Positions 18,085 to 27,643 of a stretch of 64,000 bases of DNA are shown here, in pieces. Location of the stretch: the NCBI GenBank assembly GCA_015057115.1, contig SVEZ01000009.1:53521-117520 (forward strand), given 5' to 3'. The first letter of the stretch is position 1. Every line of letters starts with the position of its first letter. The stretch comes from Lachnospiraceae bacterium (lineage in GTDB: Bacteria; Bacillota; Clostridia; Lachnospirales; Lachnospiraceae). The position numbers were made by a program, and so were the translations under genes. Under the pieces are notes generated by a model. It saw only the letters and a list, made by a program, of their open reading frames with translations, searched no databases and was not told the DNA's origin.

Positions 18085-18483
18085 ATGAAAAATAGAAGAA
18101 TCAGAAAAGCGTGGATACTGTTATCTCTGTTGTTGGTACTTTTTACAGCTCAGGGATGCGGAAAAAGCGACAAGGTAGCAGATGGTACCTATCAGGTGGA
18201 TCTTACCATGGAAGGGGGCACCGGCAAGGCAGGCATTGCCTCTCCGGTTACCGTTACCGTGAAGGATGGCAAAGCAGAAGCCACCCTTGTCTGGAGCAGT
18301 ACCCATTATGATTACATGCTTGTAAATGACAAGAAATACGAAAATGAGGCAAAAGCCGGAGAAAATTCCACTTTTACCATTCCAATCGAAGGTCTTACCT
18401 GCGATATGGAGGTGGTGGGAGATACCACAGCTATGAGTAAGCCTCATGAAATCGAGTATACATTACATTTTAAAGAGAAGTAA
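18085..18483 (+). CDS. Small lipoprotein, single beta domain, part of the corrin/metal uptake set
   Basis: A 132-residue lipoprotein with the lipobox TAQG before Cys25. The mature part is one domain containing DGTYQVDLTMEGGTGKAGI, then VKDGKAEATLVWSS and TTAMSKPHEIEYTL. Similar domains are common in clostridial haem or iron uptake operons and recall NEAT-like ligand-binding folds, though I cannot confirm the fold. The preceding chelatase ends in a domain with the same order of motifs. It starts 9 bases after the chelatase stop and 3 bases separate it from the next gene, so it belongs to the same transport module. The likely role is surface capture of a metal or tetrapyrrole. Confidence 0.7.
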   Translation: MKNRRIRKAWILLSLLLVLFTAQGCGKSDKVADGTYQVDLTMEGGTGKAGIASPVTVTVKDGKAEATLVWSSTHYDYMLVNDKKYENEAKAGENSTFTIPIEGLTCDMEVVGDTTAMSKPHEIEYTLHFKEK

Positions 18484-18486
18484 ACT

Positions 18487-19620
18487 ATGAAAAGAATAAG
18501 AATGCTTCTTACAGCAGTACTTTGCGGACTGGCTCTGTGTGCGTGCACACAGGGGCAGTCCGAAACTGCCGTGGGAGAAGATTTTCGAAAAATGGAAAAA
18601 ACCGGGAGTATGGAGCTATCCTATGCCACACAGTTCTCGGTGGATGAATATGAAAATTACCGTATGGTTCATATAGAGAAATCCGGCGATTATTTGATCG
18701 TCCCGGAAGGACAGGGGGTTCCCACCCACTTGCCGAAGGATACCGTGGTATTGAAGAAGCCGTTGGATAAGACCTATCTGGTGGCAACCGCGGCCATGGA
18801 CCCGGTGGCAAAAATCGATGCGCTATCCAGCATCCGATTGACGGGAACGAAAGCAAAAGACTGGGAGATTCCGGAAGCAAAAGAGGCGATGGAGAAAAAG
18901 AAACTCTTATTTGCGGGAAAATACAGTCAACCGGACTATGAGTTGATTTTATCTGAGGGGTGTAATCTGGCGTTGGAAAATACCATGATTTTCCATAACC
19001 CTTCTACCAAAGAGAAATTGGAAGAATTGGGAATTCCGGTACTGGTGGAATGTTCCAGCTACGAAGAACATCCCTTGGGAAGAATGGAGTGGATGAAACT
19101 TTACGGTCTTTTGTTTGATAGGGAAAAAGAGGCAACGGCCTTTTTTGACAAAGAGGTAAAGAAGTTAGATCCGATTCTGGAAAAAGAGAAATCCGGTAAG
19201 TCAGTGGCATTTTTTTACATTACCACAGATGGAACCGTTAATGTGAGAAAGCCGGGAGATTATATCAGTCGTATGATAGAAATGGCCGGAGGAGAGTATT
19301 GCATCAAGAATATTCCGGGTATGGAGGAGAATGCCTTATCCACTGCGGGAATGCAGATGGAGGATTTTTACGCGGCGGCAAAGGACGCGGATGTGTTGAT
19401 TTATAACAGCACCATTGTAGGGGAATTGTCCCAAATGAAGGATTTAATTCAAAAGAATAAACTGTTTGCAGACTTTAAGGCAGTAAAGGATGGACAGGTA
19501 TTTTGTACCAATCAGAATTTCTACCAGGAAACCACCGGAACCTGTAGCTTTATTGAAGATTTGCATGCAGTTTTTCAGGGAAATTCTAAGGATATGAAAT
19601 TTTTGAAACCATTGCAATGA
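18487..19620 (+). CDS. ABC transporter substrate-binding lipoprotein (BtuF/FecB type)
   Basis: A 377-residue lipoprotein; the lipobox LCA precedes Cys20. Residues about 150-360 form a class III periplasmic-binding-protein fold typical of siderophore/cobalamin/haem importers. Segments seen are ILSEGCNLALENTMIFHN, EKLEELGIPVLVECSSYEEH, and the C-terminal AAAKDADVLIYNSTIVGEL. The first ~150 residues are extended compared with short BtuF proteins. It is followed immediately by a BtuC-like permease and an ATPase, all behind the cobalamin riboswitch, so cobalamin, a cobinamide or a cobalt complex is the likely ligand. Confidence 0.88.
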   Translation: MKRIRMLLTAVLCGLALCACTQGQSETAVGEDFRKMEKTGSMELSYATQFSVDEYENYRMVHIEKSGDYLIVPEGQGVPTHLPKDTVVLKKPLDKTYLVATAAMDPVAKIDALSSIRLTGTKAKDWEIPEAKEAMEKKKLLFAGKYSQPDYELILSEGCNLALENTMIFHNPSTKEKLEELGIPVLVECSSYEEHPLGRMEWMKLYGLLFDREKEATAFFDKEVKKLDPILEKEKSGKSVAFFYITTDGTVNVRKPGDYISRMIEMAGGEYCIKNIPGMEENALSTAGMQMEDFYAAAKDADVLIYNSTIVGELSQMKDLIQKNKLFADFKAVKDGQVFCTNQNFYQETTGTCSFIEDLHAVFQGNSKDMKFLKPLQ

Positions 19621-19634
19621 CAGTGGAGGGAACG

Positions 19635-20636
19635 ATGAAACGATATGTGGGAATTCTTTCCCTTGCCTTAATACTTTTGGCGGGGGCAGTAATCTTCAGT
19701 ATATGTCTTGGTAGCGTGAGCATGAGTCCGGGAGAAGTATTCCGGATTCTTGCTGCAGGAGGCGGAAAGAGCACCCATGCAAAAATTCTTTGGGAGATAC
19801 GACTTCCCAGAGTTTTGGCGGCGGTGATACTGGGGGGAGGTCTGTCTGTATCCGGTTTTTTATTACAGACTTTTTTTCAAAACCCTATAGCCGGTCCCTA
19901 TGTTCTCGGAATATCTTCCGGTGCTAAGCTGTTTGTGGCTATGACCATGATTTTCTTATTGGACCGGGGCATGATGATTACTTCCGCGGGAATGGTGGCT
20001 TCCGCTTTTGTGGGCTCCTTAATGGCCATGGGCTTCGTGTTGATTTTGTCTTTTCGGGTGAAGAAAATGTCCATGCTGGTGGTTTGCGGAATCCTTATCG
20101 GATATATTTGCTCTGCCATTACAGATTTTTTCGTAACCTTTGCGGAGGATTCCAATATTGTAAATTTACATAACTGGTCAAAAGGAACTTTTTCCGGCAT
20201 GGGATGGGAACAGGTAGGCATGATGAGCATCTGCATTTTGCTTTGCGTGGCGGCTGCATTTTTTCTGTCAAAGCCCATGGGCGCCTTGCAGATGGGAGAA
20301 GCCTATGCCCTTAGCCTTGGGGTGTCTGTAAAACGCCTTCGGGTAGCGTTGATTTTGTTATCAAGCCTGTTGTCGGCAACGGTGACGGCTTTTGCGGGAC
20401 CTATTTCCTTTGTGGGAATTGCGGTTCCACATTTGATGAAGTTATCCATGAAAACTGCGAAACCGCTGGTTCTTATTCCCGGAAGCTTTGTGGGAGGAGC
20501 ACTTTTGACCTTGCTTTGCGATGATATTGCAAGAAGTTTGTTCGCACCCACGGAACTTTCCATCAGTTCGGTAACGGCAGTATTTCTGGTGCCGGTGGTG
20601 ATGGTGATGATGATTCGCAGACGTCGTACAGAGTAG
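19635..20636 (+). CDS. btuC: ABC transporter permease, BtuC/FecCD family
   Basis: A 333-residue membrane protein with about nine or ten hydrophobic segments, the usual size of BtuC-type permeases. Visible family segments are ILWEIRLPRVLAAVILGGGL, QTFFQNPIAGPYVLGISSGA and, near the C-terminus, GPISFVGIAVPHLMKLS, which contacts the ATPase. I choose ATG 19635 because GGAGGG lies 4 bases upstream. An earlier ATG at 19617 overlaps the previous stop but has no clear site. It forms the channel of the uptake system with the flanking genes. Confidence 0.9.
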   Translation: MKRYVGILSLALILLAGAVIFSICLGSVSMSPGEVFRILAAGGGKSTHAKILWEIRLPRVLAAVILGGGLSVSGFLLQTFFQNPIAGPYVLGISSGAKLFVAMTMIFLLDRGMMITSAGMVASAFVGSLMAMGFVLILSFRVKKMSMLVVCGILIGYICSAITDFFVTFAEDSNIVNLHNWSKGTFSGMGWEQVGMMSICILLCVAAAFFLSKPMGALQMGEAYALSLGVSVKRLRVALILLSSLLSATVTAFAGPISFVGIAVPHLMKLSMKTAKPLVLIPGSFVGGALLTLLCDDIARSLFAPTELSISSVTAVFLVPVVMVMMIRRRRTE

Positions 20637-20675
20637 CGTGAAATTCGGAGATTTATTCGGAAAAAGGAGAAAAGG

Positions 20676-21785
20676 ATGAATCTACATACAGAAAATCTTT
20701 CCGTTGGATATGGGAAAAAGGTTGTGGTGGATCAGGTAGAGCTGACCTTGCAACCCGGGCAGATTGTTACCCTTATCGGCCCCAACGGAGCAGGAAAATC
20801 CACAATTTTGAAAACCATTACCAGGCAGCTCGACCCGGTGAAGGGAGTGGTTTACCTTGGAGAAAAGCAGTTAAGTACCTGGCAGGAAAAAGAGATTGCT
20901 AAGGAGCTTTCTGTGGTGATGACCCATCCAGTGTCTCCGGAGCTTATGACCTGCCGGGAGGTAGTGTCCATGGGGCGATATCCTTATACCGGACGGATGG
21001 GAAACCTGACGGCTCAGGATAATGAGCAGGTGGAAAAAGCGCTGGCATTGGTGCATGGAGAAGACACGGCAGATTGCTGGTTTCATGAATTAAGCGATGG
21101 ACAGAAGCAACGCGCCATGTTAGCAAGGGCAATTTGTCAGCAGACAGAGATTATGGTGCTGGACGAACCTACTTCCTATTTGGATATGCGGTTCAAACTG
21201 GATATTTTAAAAGTAATCCGAACGTTGGCGGTGGAAGAAAAGAAAGCCATTCTCATGTCGTTACATGAGTTGGATCTGACACAGAAGATTTCGGATTTGA
21301 TTATTTGTGTGGACGGAAATAAAATAAGTGATATTGGGACTCCGGAAGAAATTTTTACCGGAAACCGTATACAAAAGCTTTATAAAATAGATGAAGGCTG
21401 TTTTGATCCGGAAACCGGAGCAATGTTTCTGTCAAAAGAAGAAAAGTCGCCGGAGGTATTTGTGATTGGTGGCGGAGGAGCGGCACTACCTCTTTACCGG
21501 AAGCTTTCCAGAAAGCAGATTCCCTTTGTGGCAGGGATTCTAAGTGAAAATGACGTGGAGTACCGGGTGGCAAAGGCCGGTGCCCAGCAGGTGGTGGCGG
21601 CAAAGGCCTTTTTTCCCTTGGGACAGGAGAAGCTGGAAGCAGCAAAGGCTTTACTTGATAGCTGTAAATGGTGTGTTGGAAAGGTTAGGGACTTTGGTCC
21701 GGGGAACATGGAAAATCAGGCGCTTTTAGCCTATGCAAAGGAAAAGAATAAGCTTATTAGCGAGGAGGAATTATGGCAAAGGTAA
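20676..21785 (+). CDS. btuD: ABC transporter ATPase (BtuD/FepC type) with an unusual C-terminal extension
   Basis: A 369-residue protein. Residues 1-255 are a typical importer ATPase with Walker [10 protein letters not shown], signature ELSDGQKQR, Walker [13 protein letters not shown] and the switch His in SLHELD. Residues about 260-369 are extra. They begin [20 protein letters not shown], a glycine-rich start reminiscent of a Rossmann-like fold, and continue through [18 protein letters not shown]. This tail is not part of ordinary BtuD proteins and may sense a nucleotide or ligand. The gene overlaps cobQ by 13 bases, tying uptake to biosynthesis. Confidence 0.9.
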   Translation: MNLHTENLSVGYGKKVVVDQVELTLQPGQIVTLIGPNGAGKSTILKTITRQLDPVKGVVYLGEKQLSTWQEKEIAKELSVVMTHPVSPELMTCREVVSMGRYPYTGRMGNLTAQDNEQVEKALALVHGEDTADCWFHELSDGQKQRAMLARAICQQTEIMVLDEPTSYLDMRFKLDILKVIRTLAVEEKKAILMSLHELDLTQKISDLIICVDGNKISDIGTPEEIFTGNRIQKLYKIDEGCFDPETGAMFLSKEEKSPEVFVIGGGGAALPLYRKLSRKQIPFVAGILSENDVEYRVAKAGAQQVVAAKAFFPLGQEKLEAAKALLDSCKWCVGKVRDFGPGNMENQALLAYAKEKNKLISEEELWQR

Positions 21786-23302
21786 TCATGGTGCAGGGAA
21801 CCATGTCGGGAGCCGGAAAAAGTCTGGTAGTGGCAGGACTTTGCCGGATTTTTAAACAGGATGGTTACCGGGTGGCACCCTTTAAATCCCAGAATATGGC
21901 ACTCAATTCCTTTATTACGGAGGAAGGCCTGGAAATGGGACGGGCTCAGGTTATGCAGGCGGAGGCTGCAGGGATTAAGCCTAAGGTTTGTATGAATCCG
22001 ATTTTGCTTAAGCCCACCAGCGACCGTGGGTCGCAGGTAATCGTTAACGGGCAGGTGCTTCAAAATATGGATGCAAGAGCTTACTTTGCATACAAAAAAA
22101 GCCTGATACCGGAGATACAGAAAGCTTTTCGAAAACTTTCAGAAGAAGCGGATATTATTGTAATTGAGGGGGCCGGAAGTCCGGCAGAAATTAATTTAAA
22201 AGAGAACGATATTGTAAATATGGGAATGGCAGCCATGGTGGATGCACCGGTGCTTTTGGTGGGAGACATCGACCGGGGCGGCGTTTTTGCCCAGCTTCTG
22301 GGGACCTTGATGTTGTTGGAAGATGAGGAAAAACAACGAATCGGAGGCCTTATTATCAATAAGTTTCGGGGAGATAAAACCATTTTAGATCCGGGCATTG
22401 CAATGTTAGAAGAAAAGGGACAACTTCCGGTGGTGGGAGTACTTCCCTATTTGCCCCTTAATTTGGAGGATGAGGACAGCTTAAGTGGACGGTTTGACCG
22501 AAAACAAAGCAGTCTTATTAATCTGGCGGTGGTTAAGTGCCCAAGAATGTCGAATTTTACGGATTTTGATTGCTTTGAGGAATTGCCGGAGGTAACGGTA
22601 CATTATATTACTACGCCGGAGGAACTTGAGGGAAAGGATATGCTGTTTATTCCCGGAAGTAAGAATACCATCGGAGATTTATTGTGGATGCGGGAATCCG
22701 GTATGGAAGCCGCCATTAAGAAGTACGCAAAATTAAATCCGGTTTTTGGTGTTTGTGGCGGTTATCAGATGATGGGAAAAAGCATTGACGATCCGGAAGG
22801 TACCGAACAGGGAGGTTTTGTTCGGGGTATGGAGCTTTTGCCCATTACTACAATTTTGCGACAGAAGAAGAAAACAGGACAGACAAGAGGAAAATTTTCC
22901 AAAGTCGATGGAATATTTAAAGAATTAACCGGAATGGATTATGTGGGATATGAAATCCACATGGGACGGTCGGCGTTGGAAGGGGAGACGCTTCTTACCA
23001 CGGTTCCCGCCATGGCGGAAGGCGATAGGACATCGGAGCCGGAGGTCGGCGTGGACGGTCAGCAGGTTGGGAATATTTACGGAAGTTATGTCCATGGTCT
23101 TTTTGATGAAGGAAAGATTGCTCAGACCATGGTAAAGGCTTTGGCGGCCAAGCGGGGAATTTCCTATGATCCTACAGGAATGAAGACCTATCGGCAGAGA
23201 AAGGAAGAACAGTTTGATCTTTTGGCGGATGCCATGCGTCAGAATATGGATATGGATGCAGTATATAAAATGCTGCGGGAGGCAAAGATAAATGAACCTT
23301 GA
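21773..23302 (+). CDS. cobQ: Cobyric acid synthase
   Basis: A 509-residue amidase-ligase that amidates four side chains of adenosylcobyrinic acid a,c-diamide using ATP and glutamine. The N-terminal ATPase domain has the P-loop-like [20 protein letters not shown], then [12 protein letters not shown] and [13 protein letters not shown]. The glutaminase domain has the nucleophile Cys in [12 protein letters not shown] and a catalytic His in SYVHGLFD. The length is normal for CobQ/CbiP. It overlaps the ATPase gene upstream and cobT downstream (11 bases), so translation is coupled. Confidence 0.96.
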   Translation: MAKVIMVQGTMSGAGKSLVVAGLCRIFKQDGYRVAPFKSQNMALNSFITEEGLEMGRAQVMQAEAAGIKPKVCMNPILLKPTSDRGSQVIVNGQVLQNMDARAYFAYKKSLIPEIQKAFRKLSEEADIIVIEGAGSPAEINLKENDIVNMGMAAMVDAPVLLVGDIDRGGVFAQLLGTLMLLEDEEKQRIGGLIINKFRGDKTILDPGIAMLEEKGQLPVVGVLPYLPLNLEDEDSLSGRFDRKQSSLINLAVVKCPRMSNFTDFDCFEELPEVTVHYITTPEELEGKDMLFIPGSKNTIGDLLWMRESGMEAAIKKYAKLNPVFGVCGGYQMMGKSIDDPEGTEQGGFVRGMELLPITTILRQKKKTGQTRGKFSKVDGIFKELTGMDYVGYEIHMGRSALEGETLLTTVPAMAEGDRTSEPEVGVDGQQVGNIYGSYVHGLFDEGKIAQTMVKALAAKRGISYDPTGMKTYRQRKEEQFDLLADAMRQNMDMDAVYKMLREAKINEP

Positions 23303-24353
23303 TGAACTTCTGAAGGAAAAAAGCATAGACGGATATTCCAAGGAACGATTTCGTGAGATCCGAAATGCCTGGGATAAGGTAGCCAAGCCCTTAGACAGTA
23401 TGGGCAAATTTGAACCCTTACTTGCTCAGGTGGGAGCCATTCAGGATACTTTTCATCCGGAGTTTGAGGCGGCAGCCCTGCCGGTATTTGCAGCGGATAA
23501 CGGGATAGTGAATCAGGGTGTGAGCCAGAGTGGCCAGGAGGTTACGGCAATCTGTGCAGAGAATATCGCAAAAGGTTTGACCAGTGTCTGTGTTATGGCG
23601 AAGCAGGTTGGTGTACAAGTTCGGTTGGTGGATGTGGGAGTAAATGCAACTCTTACCACACCGGAGATTTTAGATAAAAAAGTACGCTTTGGTACTGCTG
23701 ATTTTTCTGCGGAACCGGCAATGAAGAAGGAGGAAGCCCTAAAGGCAATGGAAGAGGGCTTTACTTTGGCATGTGATTATAAGGAAAGAGGCATCCGAAT
23801 TGCAGGAATTGGTGAGATCGGAATCGGAAATACTACCACCAGCAGTGCGGTGGCAGCAGCGCTGTTAAAGCTTTCGGCAGCGGAGGTTACAGGACGGGGG
23901 GCCGGCTTAAGTAACGCAGGATTAAGCCGAAAGATTGGTGTAATTGAGGATGCCATAGAAAAATACGGATTGTATCAGGCAGATCCCCTTACGATTTTGG
24001 CAACGGTTGGCGGATTGGATATTGCGGCTATGACGGGATTTTATCTGGGAGCCGCTGTAAATAAACTGCCGGTGGTGCTGGATGGCATGATTAGCCTTAC
24101 GGCGGCACTTTTAGCAGAAAGACTTGTGGCGGGAACGAAGGAGTATTTGTTGGCTTCTCACAACAGCCGGGAGCCGGTGGCAAAATGGATTGTAAAAGAG
24201 CTTTCCCTTTTACCGGTGGTGGATGCGGATATGGCCTTGGGGGAAGGAACGGGCTCGGTATTGATGCTGTCCTTATTAAAGACGGCTGCAGCCGTTTATG
24301 AGGAATGTTGCCCCTTTGCCGAGGTAGGAATAGCCCAATATCAGCGGTTTTAA
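23292..24353 (+). CDS. cobT: Nicotinate-nucleotide:dimethylbenzimidazole phosphoribosyltransferase
   Basis: A 353-residue enzyme that makes the alpha-ribazole phosphate of the lower nucleotide loop. Family motifs include [20 protein letters not shown] near the start, the [16 protein letters not shown] segment, [20 protein letters not shown] and [11 protein letters not shown] with the preceding acidic DMALGEG containing the catalytic Glu. It overlaps cobQ by 11 bases. The lower base actually used cannot be predicted; no bluB or bza genes are in the window. Confidence 0.96.
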   Translation: MNLDELLKEKSIDGYSKERFREIRNAWDKVAKPLDSMGKFEPLLAQVGAIQDTFHPEFEAAALPVFAADNGIVNQGVSQSGQEVTAICAENIAKGLTSVCVMAKQVGVQVRLVDVGVNATLTTPEILDKKVRFGTADFSAEPAMKKEEALKAMEEGFTLACDYKERGIRIAGIGEIGIGNTTTSSAVAAALLKLSAAEVTGRGAGLSNAGLSRKIGVIEDAIEKYGLYQADPLTILATVGGLDIAAMTGFYLGAAVNKLPVVLDGMISLTAALLAERLVAGTKEYLLASHNSREPVAKWIVKELSLLPVVDADMALGEGTGSVLMLSLLKTAAAVYEECCPFAEVGIAQYQRF

Positions 24354-24404
24354 TTAGAATTCATAGTTTTTTGACGATTTGGTCAAAGAAAACAGGAGAA
24401 AAAC

Positions 24405-24977
24405 ATGTTACATTTGGTATATGGTGGAAGTGGTAGCGGTAAATCGGCCTATGCAGAGAGTCTGGTAGAAAAGTATGCCTCGGGGCCACGGTATTATCTT
24501 GCCACCATGCAGGTTTTCGGAAAAGAAGATGAAGAGCGAATTGCAAGGCATCGCAGAATGCGGGCCCAAAAGCAGTTTACGACAATAGAAAAGCAAACCG
24601 ATATAGGGGAAGTGATCCTTGATGGGAACGCCACAGTTTTGCTGGAATGCATGTCAAACCTTGTTGCCAACGAAATGTTTCGAAAAGAGGCTCCAAGGGG
24701 GGATGAGGCAGCCGGTTTGATTGCGGATAAAATTTTGGCGGATATTTGCCGATTGCAGGAACAGGTCGCAAATCTTGTTATTGTTACGGCCAATGTGTTT
24801 GACGATGGGGTGAAATATTCGAAGGAAACAGAGGCATATCAGCAGGCTTTGGCGATATGTAATGAAAGACTTGCAAGGATGGCAGACTCTGTGACGGAAG
24901 TGGTGGTTGGAATTCCCTTAACAATACGGAATCCGAAAGGAAGGTGCAGGCATGAAGAAAATTTTAAAAGCATGTAA
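24405..24977 (+). CDS. cobU: Adenosylcobinamide kinase/guanylyltransferase
   Basis: A 190-residue P-loop enzyme that phosphorylates adenosylcobinamide and transfers GMP to it. The N-terminus is LVYGGSGSGKSAYAESL (Walker A), and ATMQVFGKEDEERIARHRRMR contains the His-Arg segment bearing the guanylylated His. The region that is usually SNEVG reads VTANVFDDG here, a departure from the family. It overlaps cobS by 26 bases. A shorter homologue with the canonical SDEIGSGIVP lies two genes downstream, so the two may divide labour. Confidence 0.93.
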   Translation: MLHLVYGGSGSGKSAYAESLVEKYASGPRYYLATMQVFGKEDEERIARHRRMRAQKQFTTIEKQTDIGEVILDGNATVLLECMSNLVANEMFRKEAPRGDEAAGLIADKILADICRLQEQVANLVIVTANVFDDGVKYSKETEAYQQALAICNERLARMADSVTEVVVGIPLTIRNPKGRCRHEENFKSM

Positions 24978-25710
24978 TGTGGCATTTTCCATGTATTCCA
25001 AGATCCCCATGCCCCGCTTTGTGTGGGGGACGGAAGATATGCGGTATCATCTGTGCTTTTTTCCGGTGGTGGGAGCAGTAGTTGGCGGGGCAATTTATGG
25101 CTGGTACAAACTGGCAGTGTGGTTGTCCATGTCGCAGATGGGGACAGCTTTGGTAGCAATGGCAATTCCACTGTTGATTACAGGGGGATTTCACGTGGAT
25201 GGTTTTATGGATACCATGGATGCCTTAAATTCGTATCAGAATAGAGAAAAGAAGCTGGAAATATTAAAGGATCCCCATATTGGAGCTTTTAGTGTAATTA
25301 CTCTGGCAGTGGCATTACTTTTAACCGCAGGATTTTTGCAGGAGATAAAAGTGGAAAGCCAGGTGCTTTGCCTTGCCGGAAGTTTTGTGCTAAGTCGGGT
25401 ATTAAGCGGACTTTGCGTAACAAGCCTTCCCAGTGCAAAGGAAAAGGGAATGTTAAAGACCACCATGGATACGGCTGGACGCGGTGTAGTGAAGGGGAGC
25501 CTTGCAGTGGAAGGCATCCTCATTGTGGGAGCCATGGTTTTTGTGGCACCGACGTATGCGTTGGCAGTGGTATTGGCGAATGTCGCTGTTTTGTGTTGGT
25601 TTTTATGGATGACAAAAAAGAATTATGGCGGCATTACCGGGGATCTGGCGGGATGCCTTGTGGTGATGTGCGAGGTTGTGTCGGTGATTGCAGTGAGTGT
25701 GTGGCCATAG
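24952..25710 (+). CDS. cobS: Cobalamin-5'-phosphate synthase
   Basis: A 252-residue membrane enzyme that joins adenosylcobinamide-GDP to alpha-ribazole (phosphate). It has the CobS pattern: an N-terminal AFSMYSKIPMP, then GGFHVDGFMDTMDALNSYQ (the acidic DGxxDTxDA metal motif), followed by KDPHIGAFSVITL and several hydrophobic helices. The length is normal. It starts inside the end of cobU and is followed 11 bases later by the second cobU-like gene. Confidence 0.95.
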   Translation: MKKILKACNVAFSMYSKIPMPRFVWGTEDMRYHLCFFPVVGAVVGGAIYGWYKLAVWLSMSQMGTALVAMAIPLLITGGFHVDGFMDTMDALNSYQNREKKLEILKDPHIGAFSVITLAVALLLTAGFLQEIKVESQVLCLAGSFVLSRVLSGLCVTSLPSAKEKGMLKTTMDTAGRGVVKGSLAVEGILIVGAMVFVAPTYALAVVLANVAVLCWFLWMTKKNYGGITGDLAGCLVVMCEVVSVIAVSVWP

Positions 25711-25721
25711 CAGGAGGATGT

Positions 25722-26114
25722 ATGAGGCTGATTATAGGCGGTGCGTGTCAGGGGAAAACCGGGTATGTGGAAGAAAACTTCCCCACATGCAGGATATATG
25801 ATGAAACAAGCGTTGGAGAATTGGATAAAACGACGGCAGAGGAATTGCCGGTGGTGAATCATTTTCATAGATGTGTGAAAGCACTTTTGGAAGAAGGCAG
25901 AACAGAGGATGAGATTTGTTGCCGGGTAAAAAAATTGGTTGAAAAATATCCGGATATCATCATTATCAGTGATGAAATAGGCAGCGGTATCGTTCCCATG
26001 GAGAAACAGGAACGGCTGTGGCGGGAAGTGACCGGTCGGGTTTTATGTGAACTTGCAAAAGAGGCGGAAAGGGTGGTGCGGCTTACATGCGGAATACCCA
26101 TGATACTGAAATAG
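25722..26114 (+). CDS. Short CobU-like protein (second adenosylcobinamide kinase homologue)
   Basis: A 130-residue protein beginning LIIGGACQGKTGYVEE, a CobU-like P-loop, and ending with SDEIGSGIVPMEKQERLWRE and RVVRLTCGIPMILK, which match the C-terminal half of CobU better than the full-length copy does. It is about 50 residues shorter than normal CobU and lacks the middle guanylyltransferase His segment, so kinase activity only, or a regulatory role, is likely. The start is ATG 25722 with AGGAGG just upstream. It overlaps cobC by 28 bases. Confidence 0.8.
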   Translation: MRLIIGGACQGKTGYVEENFPTCRIYDETSVGELDKTTAEELPVVNHFHRCVKALLEEGRTEDEICCRVKKLVEKYPDIIIISDEIGSGIVPMEKQERLWREVTGRVLCELAKEAERVVRLTCGIPMILK

Positions 26115-26677
26115 AGTTGACGCTGATTCGCCACGGAAAAACAAAGGGTAATCTGGAAAAACGGTATATCGGTGTGACAGATGAACCATTGTTGGAGGAA
26201 GAAAAAAATCGCCTGGAAAAGATTGCCTATGAAGTACCGGAGTTACTGTTTGTAAGTTCCAAAAAAAGAGCGAAGGAAACCGCTAAGATTTTATTTCCCG
26301 GTGTGGAGATGGTTTCTTTGCCGGAATTGGATGAGATGAATTTTGGAGACTTCGAGGGGAAAAATTATCTGGATCTTAAGGATAATGAGGTCTATCAGCA
26401 ATATATTGATTCAAACGGAAGAACGGCCTTTCCGGGTGGGGAGTCCATGGAAGACTTTGCAAATCGGATAGAAGGCGCTTTTAACCGGGTTATGGAGCAA
26501 GCTTTGGAAGATGCGGCAAAGAAGGTGACTGTGGTTGCCCATGGGGGAACCATTATGGCCATCTTGTGGAAGAAACTGGGGGGAGATTATTTTTCCTATT
26601 ATGTAGGAAACGGGGAATGCCTGCAGGTGCAGGTAAGGTTTGCGGAAGGAAAGGAAACATGGAATATCATATCATAG
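26087..26677 (+). CDS. cobC: Alpha-ribazole phosphatase (histidine phosphatase family)
   Basis: A 196-residue phosphatase that removes the phosphate from alpha-ribazole-5'-P or cobalamin-5'-P. The catalytic LTLIRHGKTKGN motif is at the N-terminus. The acid residue is in DEMNFGDFEGKN and the second His in VVAHGGTIMAIL. It overlaps the preceding cobU-like gene and the following cbiB, which supports the cobalamin assignment over a generic phosphoglycerate mutase. Confidence 0.92.
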   Translation: MRNTHDTEIELTLIRHGKTKGNLEKRYIGVTDEPLLEEEKNRLEKIAYEVPELLFVSSKKRAKETAKILFPGVEMVSLPELDEMNFGDFEGKNYLDLKDNEVYQQYIDSNGRTAFPGGESMEDFANRIEGAFNRVMEQALEDAAKKVTVVAHGGTIMAILWKKLGGDYFSYYVGNGECLQVQVRFAEGKETWNIIS

Positions 26678-27630
26678 GGTTTGTGGCAGGCTTTATTTTG
26701 GATCTTTTGTTTGGAGATCCCTATTGGCTGCCCCACCCCATACGATGGATTGGAAATAATATAGATAGACTGGATAAGAAGCTTTTAACAGAGGAACTTA
26801 CCGGAGAACAAAAGCGACGCAGGGGAAAAATTCTGGTAGCGTTGATTTTGACGGAAACGGTGATTCCGGTGGCGGTGATCCTGCTGGGAGCCTATTTTAT
26901 TCATCCTGTTTTGGGATGTGTGATAGAAAGTATTATGACCTATCAGATGCTTGCAACCAAATGTTTAAAAGTGGAGAGCATGAAGGTATATCAGGCATTA
27001 CAAAAGGAAGGACTGGAGGCGGCCCGCAAGGCAGTGTCCATGATTGTAGGCAGGGATACCCAGGAATTATCCGCGGAAGGTGTGACGAAGGCAGCGGTAG
27101 AGACTGTGGCGGAAAATACCTCTGACGGAAGTATTGCTCCCATGCTATATTTGGCAATGGGGGGGCCGATTTTAGGATTTTTATATAAGGCGGTTAATAC
27201 CATGGATTCCATGGTGGGTTATAAAAACGACCGGTATATGGATTTTGGCAGGGCGGCAGCAAAGCTGGACGACGTGGTGAATTACCTGCCGGCACGAATC
27301 AGTGCCCGGTTGATGATTTTTTCTTGCCATTTTCTGGGAAAGGCTTACGATGCGAAAGAGGCGAAGCGCATTTATTTGCGTGACCGGTATAATCATGCCA
27401 GTCCCAATTCCGCTCATACGGAAAGTGTTTGTGCCGGAGCCTTGGGCCTGCAGTTGGCAGGAGATGCCAGCTACTTTGGTAAAATTGTAAAAAAGAAGAC
27501 TATTGGTGATAAAAAAAGAGAGATTGAACCGGAAGACATTAAGCGGGCGAACCGGTTGTTGTACGGAACCGCCCTTTTATGTGAAGGAGCATCCATAGGG
27601 GTGCTGATAATGGTGATGTTGTTAGTTTAG
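26659..27630 (+). CDS. cbiB: Adenosylcobinamide-phosphate synthase
   Basis: A 323-residue membrane protein that attaches aminopropanol phosphate to adenosylcobyric acid. Family marks are AGFILDLLFGDPYWLPHPIRWIG at the start, VAENTSDGSIAPMLYLAMGG and NTMDSMVGYKNDRYMDFGRAAAKLDD, and SPNSAHTESVCAGALGLQL near the C-terminus. ATG 26659 is chosen because the family starts there, and it follows AAGGA; the frame is open further upstream. It overlaps cobC by 19 bases. Confidence 0.95.
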   Translation: MEYHIIGFVAGFILDLLFGDPYWLPHPIRWIGNNIDRLDKKLLTEELTGEQKRRRGKILVALILTETVIPVAVILLGAYFIHPVLGCVIESIMTYQMLATKCLKVESMKVYQALQKEGLEAARKAVSMIVGRDTQELSAEGVTKAAVETVAENTSDGSIAPMLYLAMGGPILGFLYKAVNTMDSMVGYKNDRYMDFGRAAAKLDDVVNYLPARISARLMIFSCHFLGKAYDAKEAKRIYLRDRYNHASPNSAHTESVCAGALGLQLAGDASYFGKIVKKKTIGDKKREIEPEDIKRANRLLYGTALLCEGASIGVLIMVMLLV

Positions 27631-27643
27631 AAAGAAAGAAGGA

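Noticed and set aside
25368..25721. N-terminal extension of the short CobU-like gene
   Set aside because: The upstream part is a shadow of cobS in another frame; the CobU-like homology and AGGAGG support a start at 25722.
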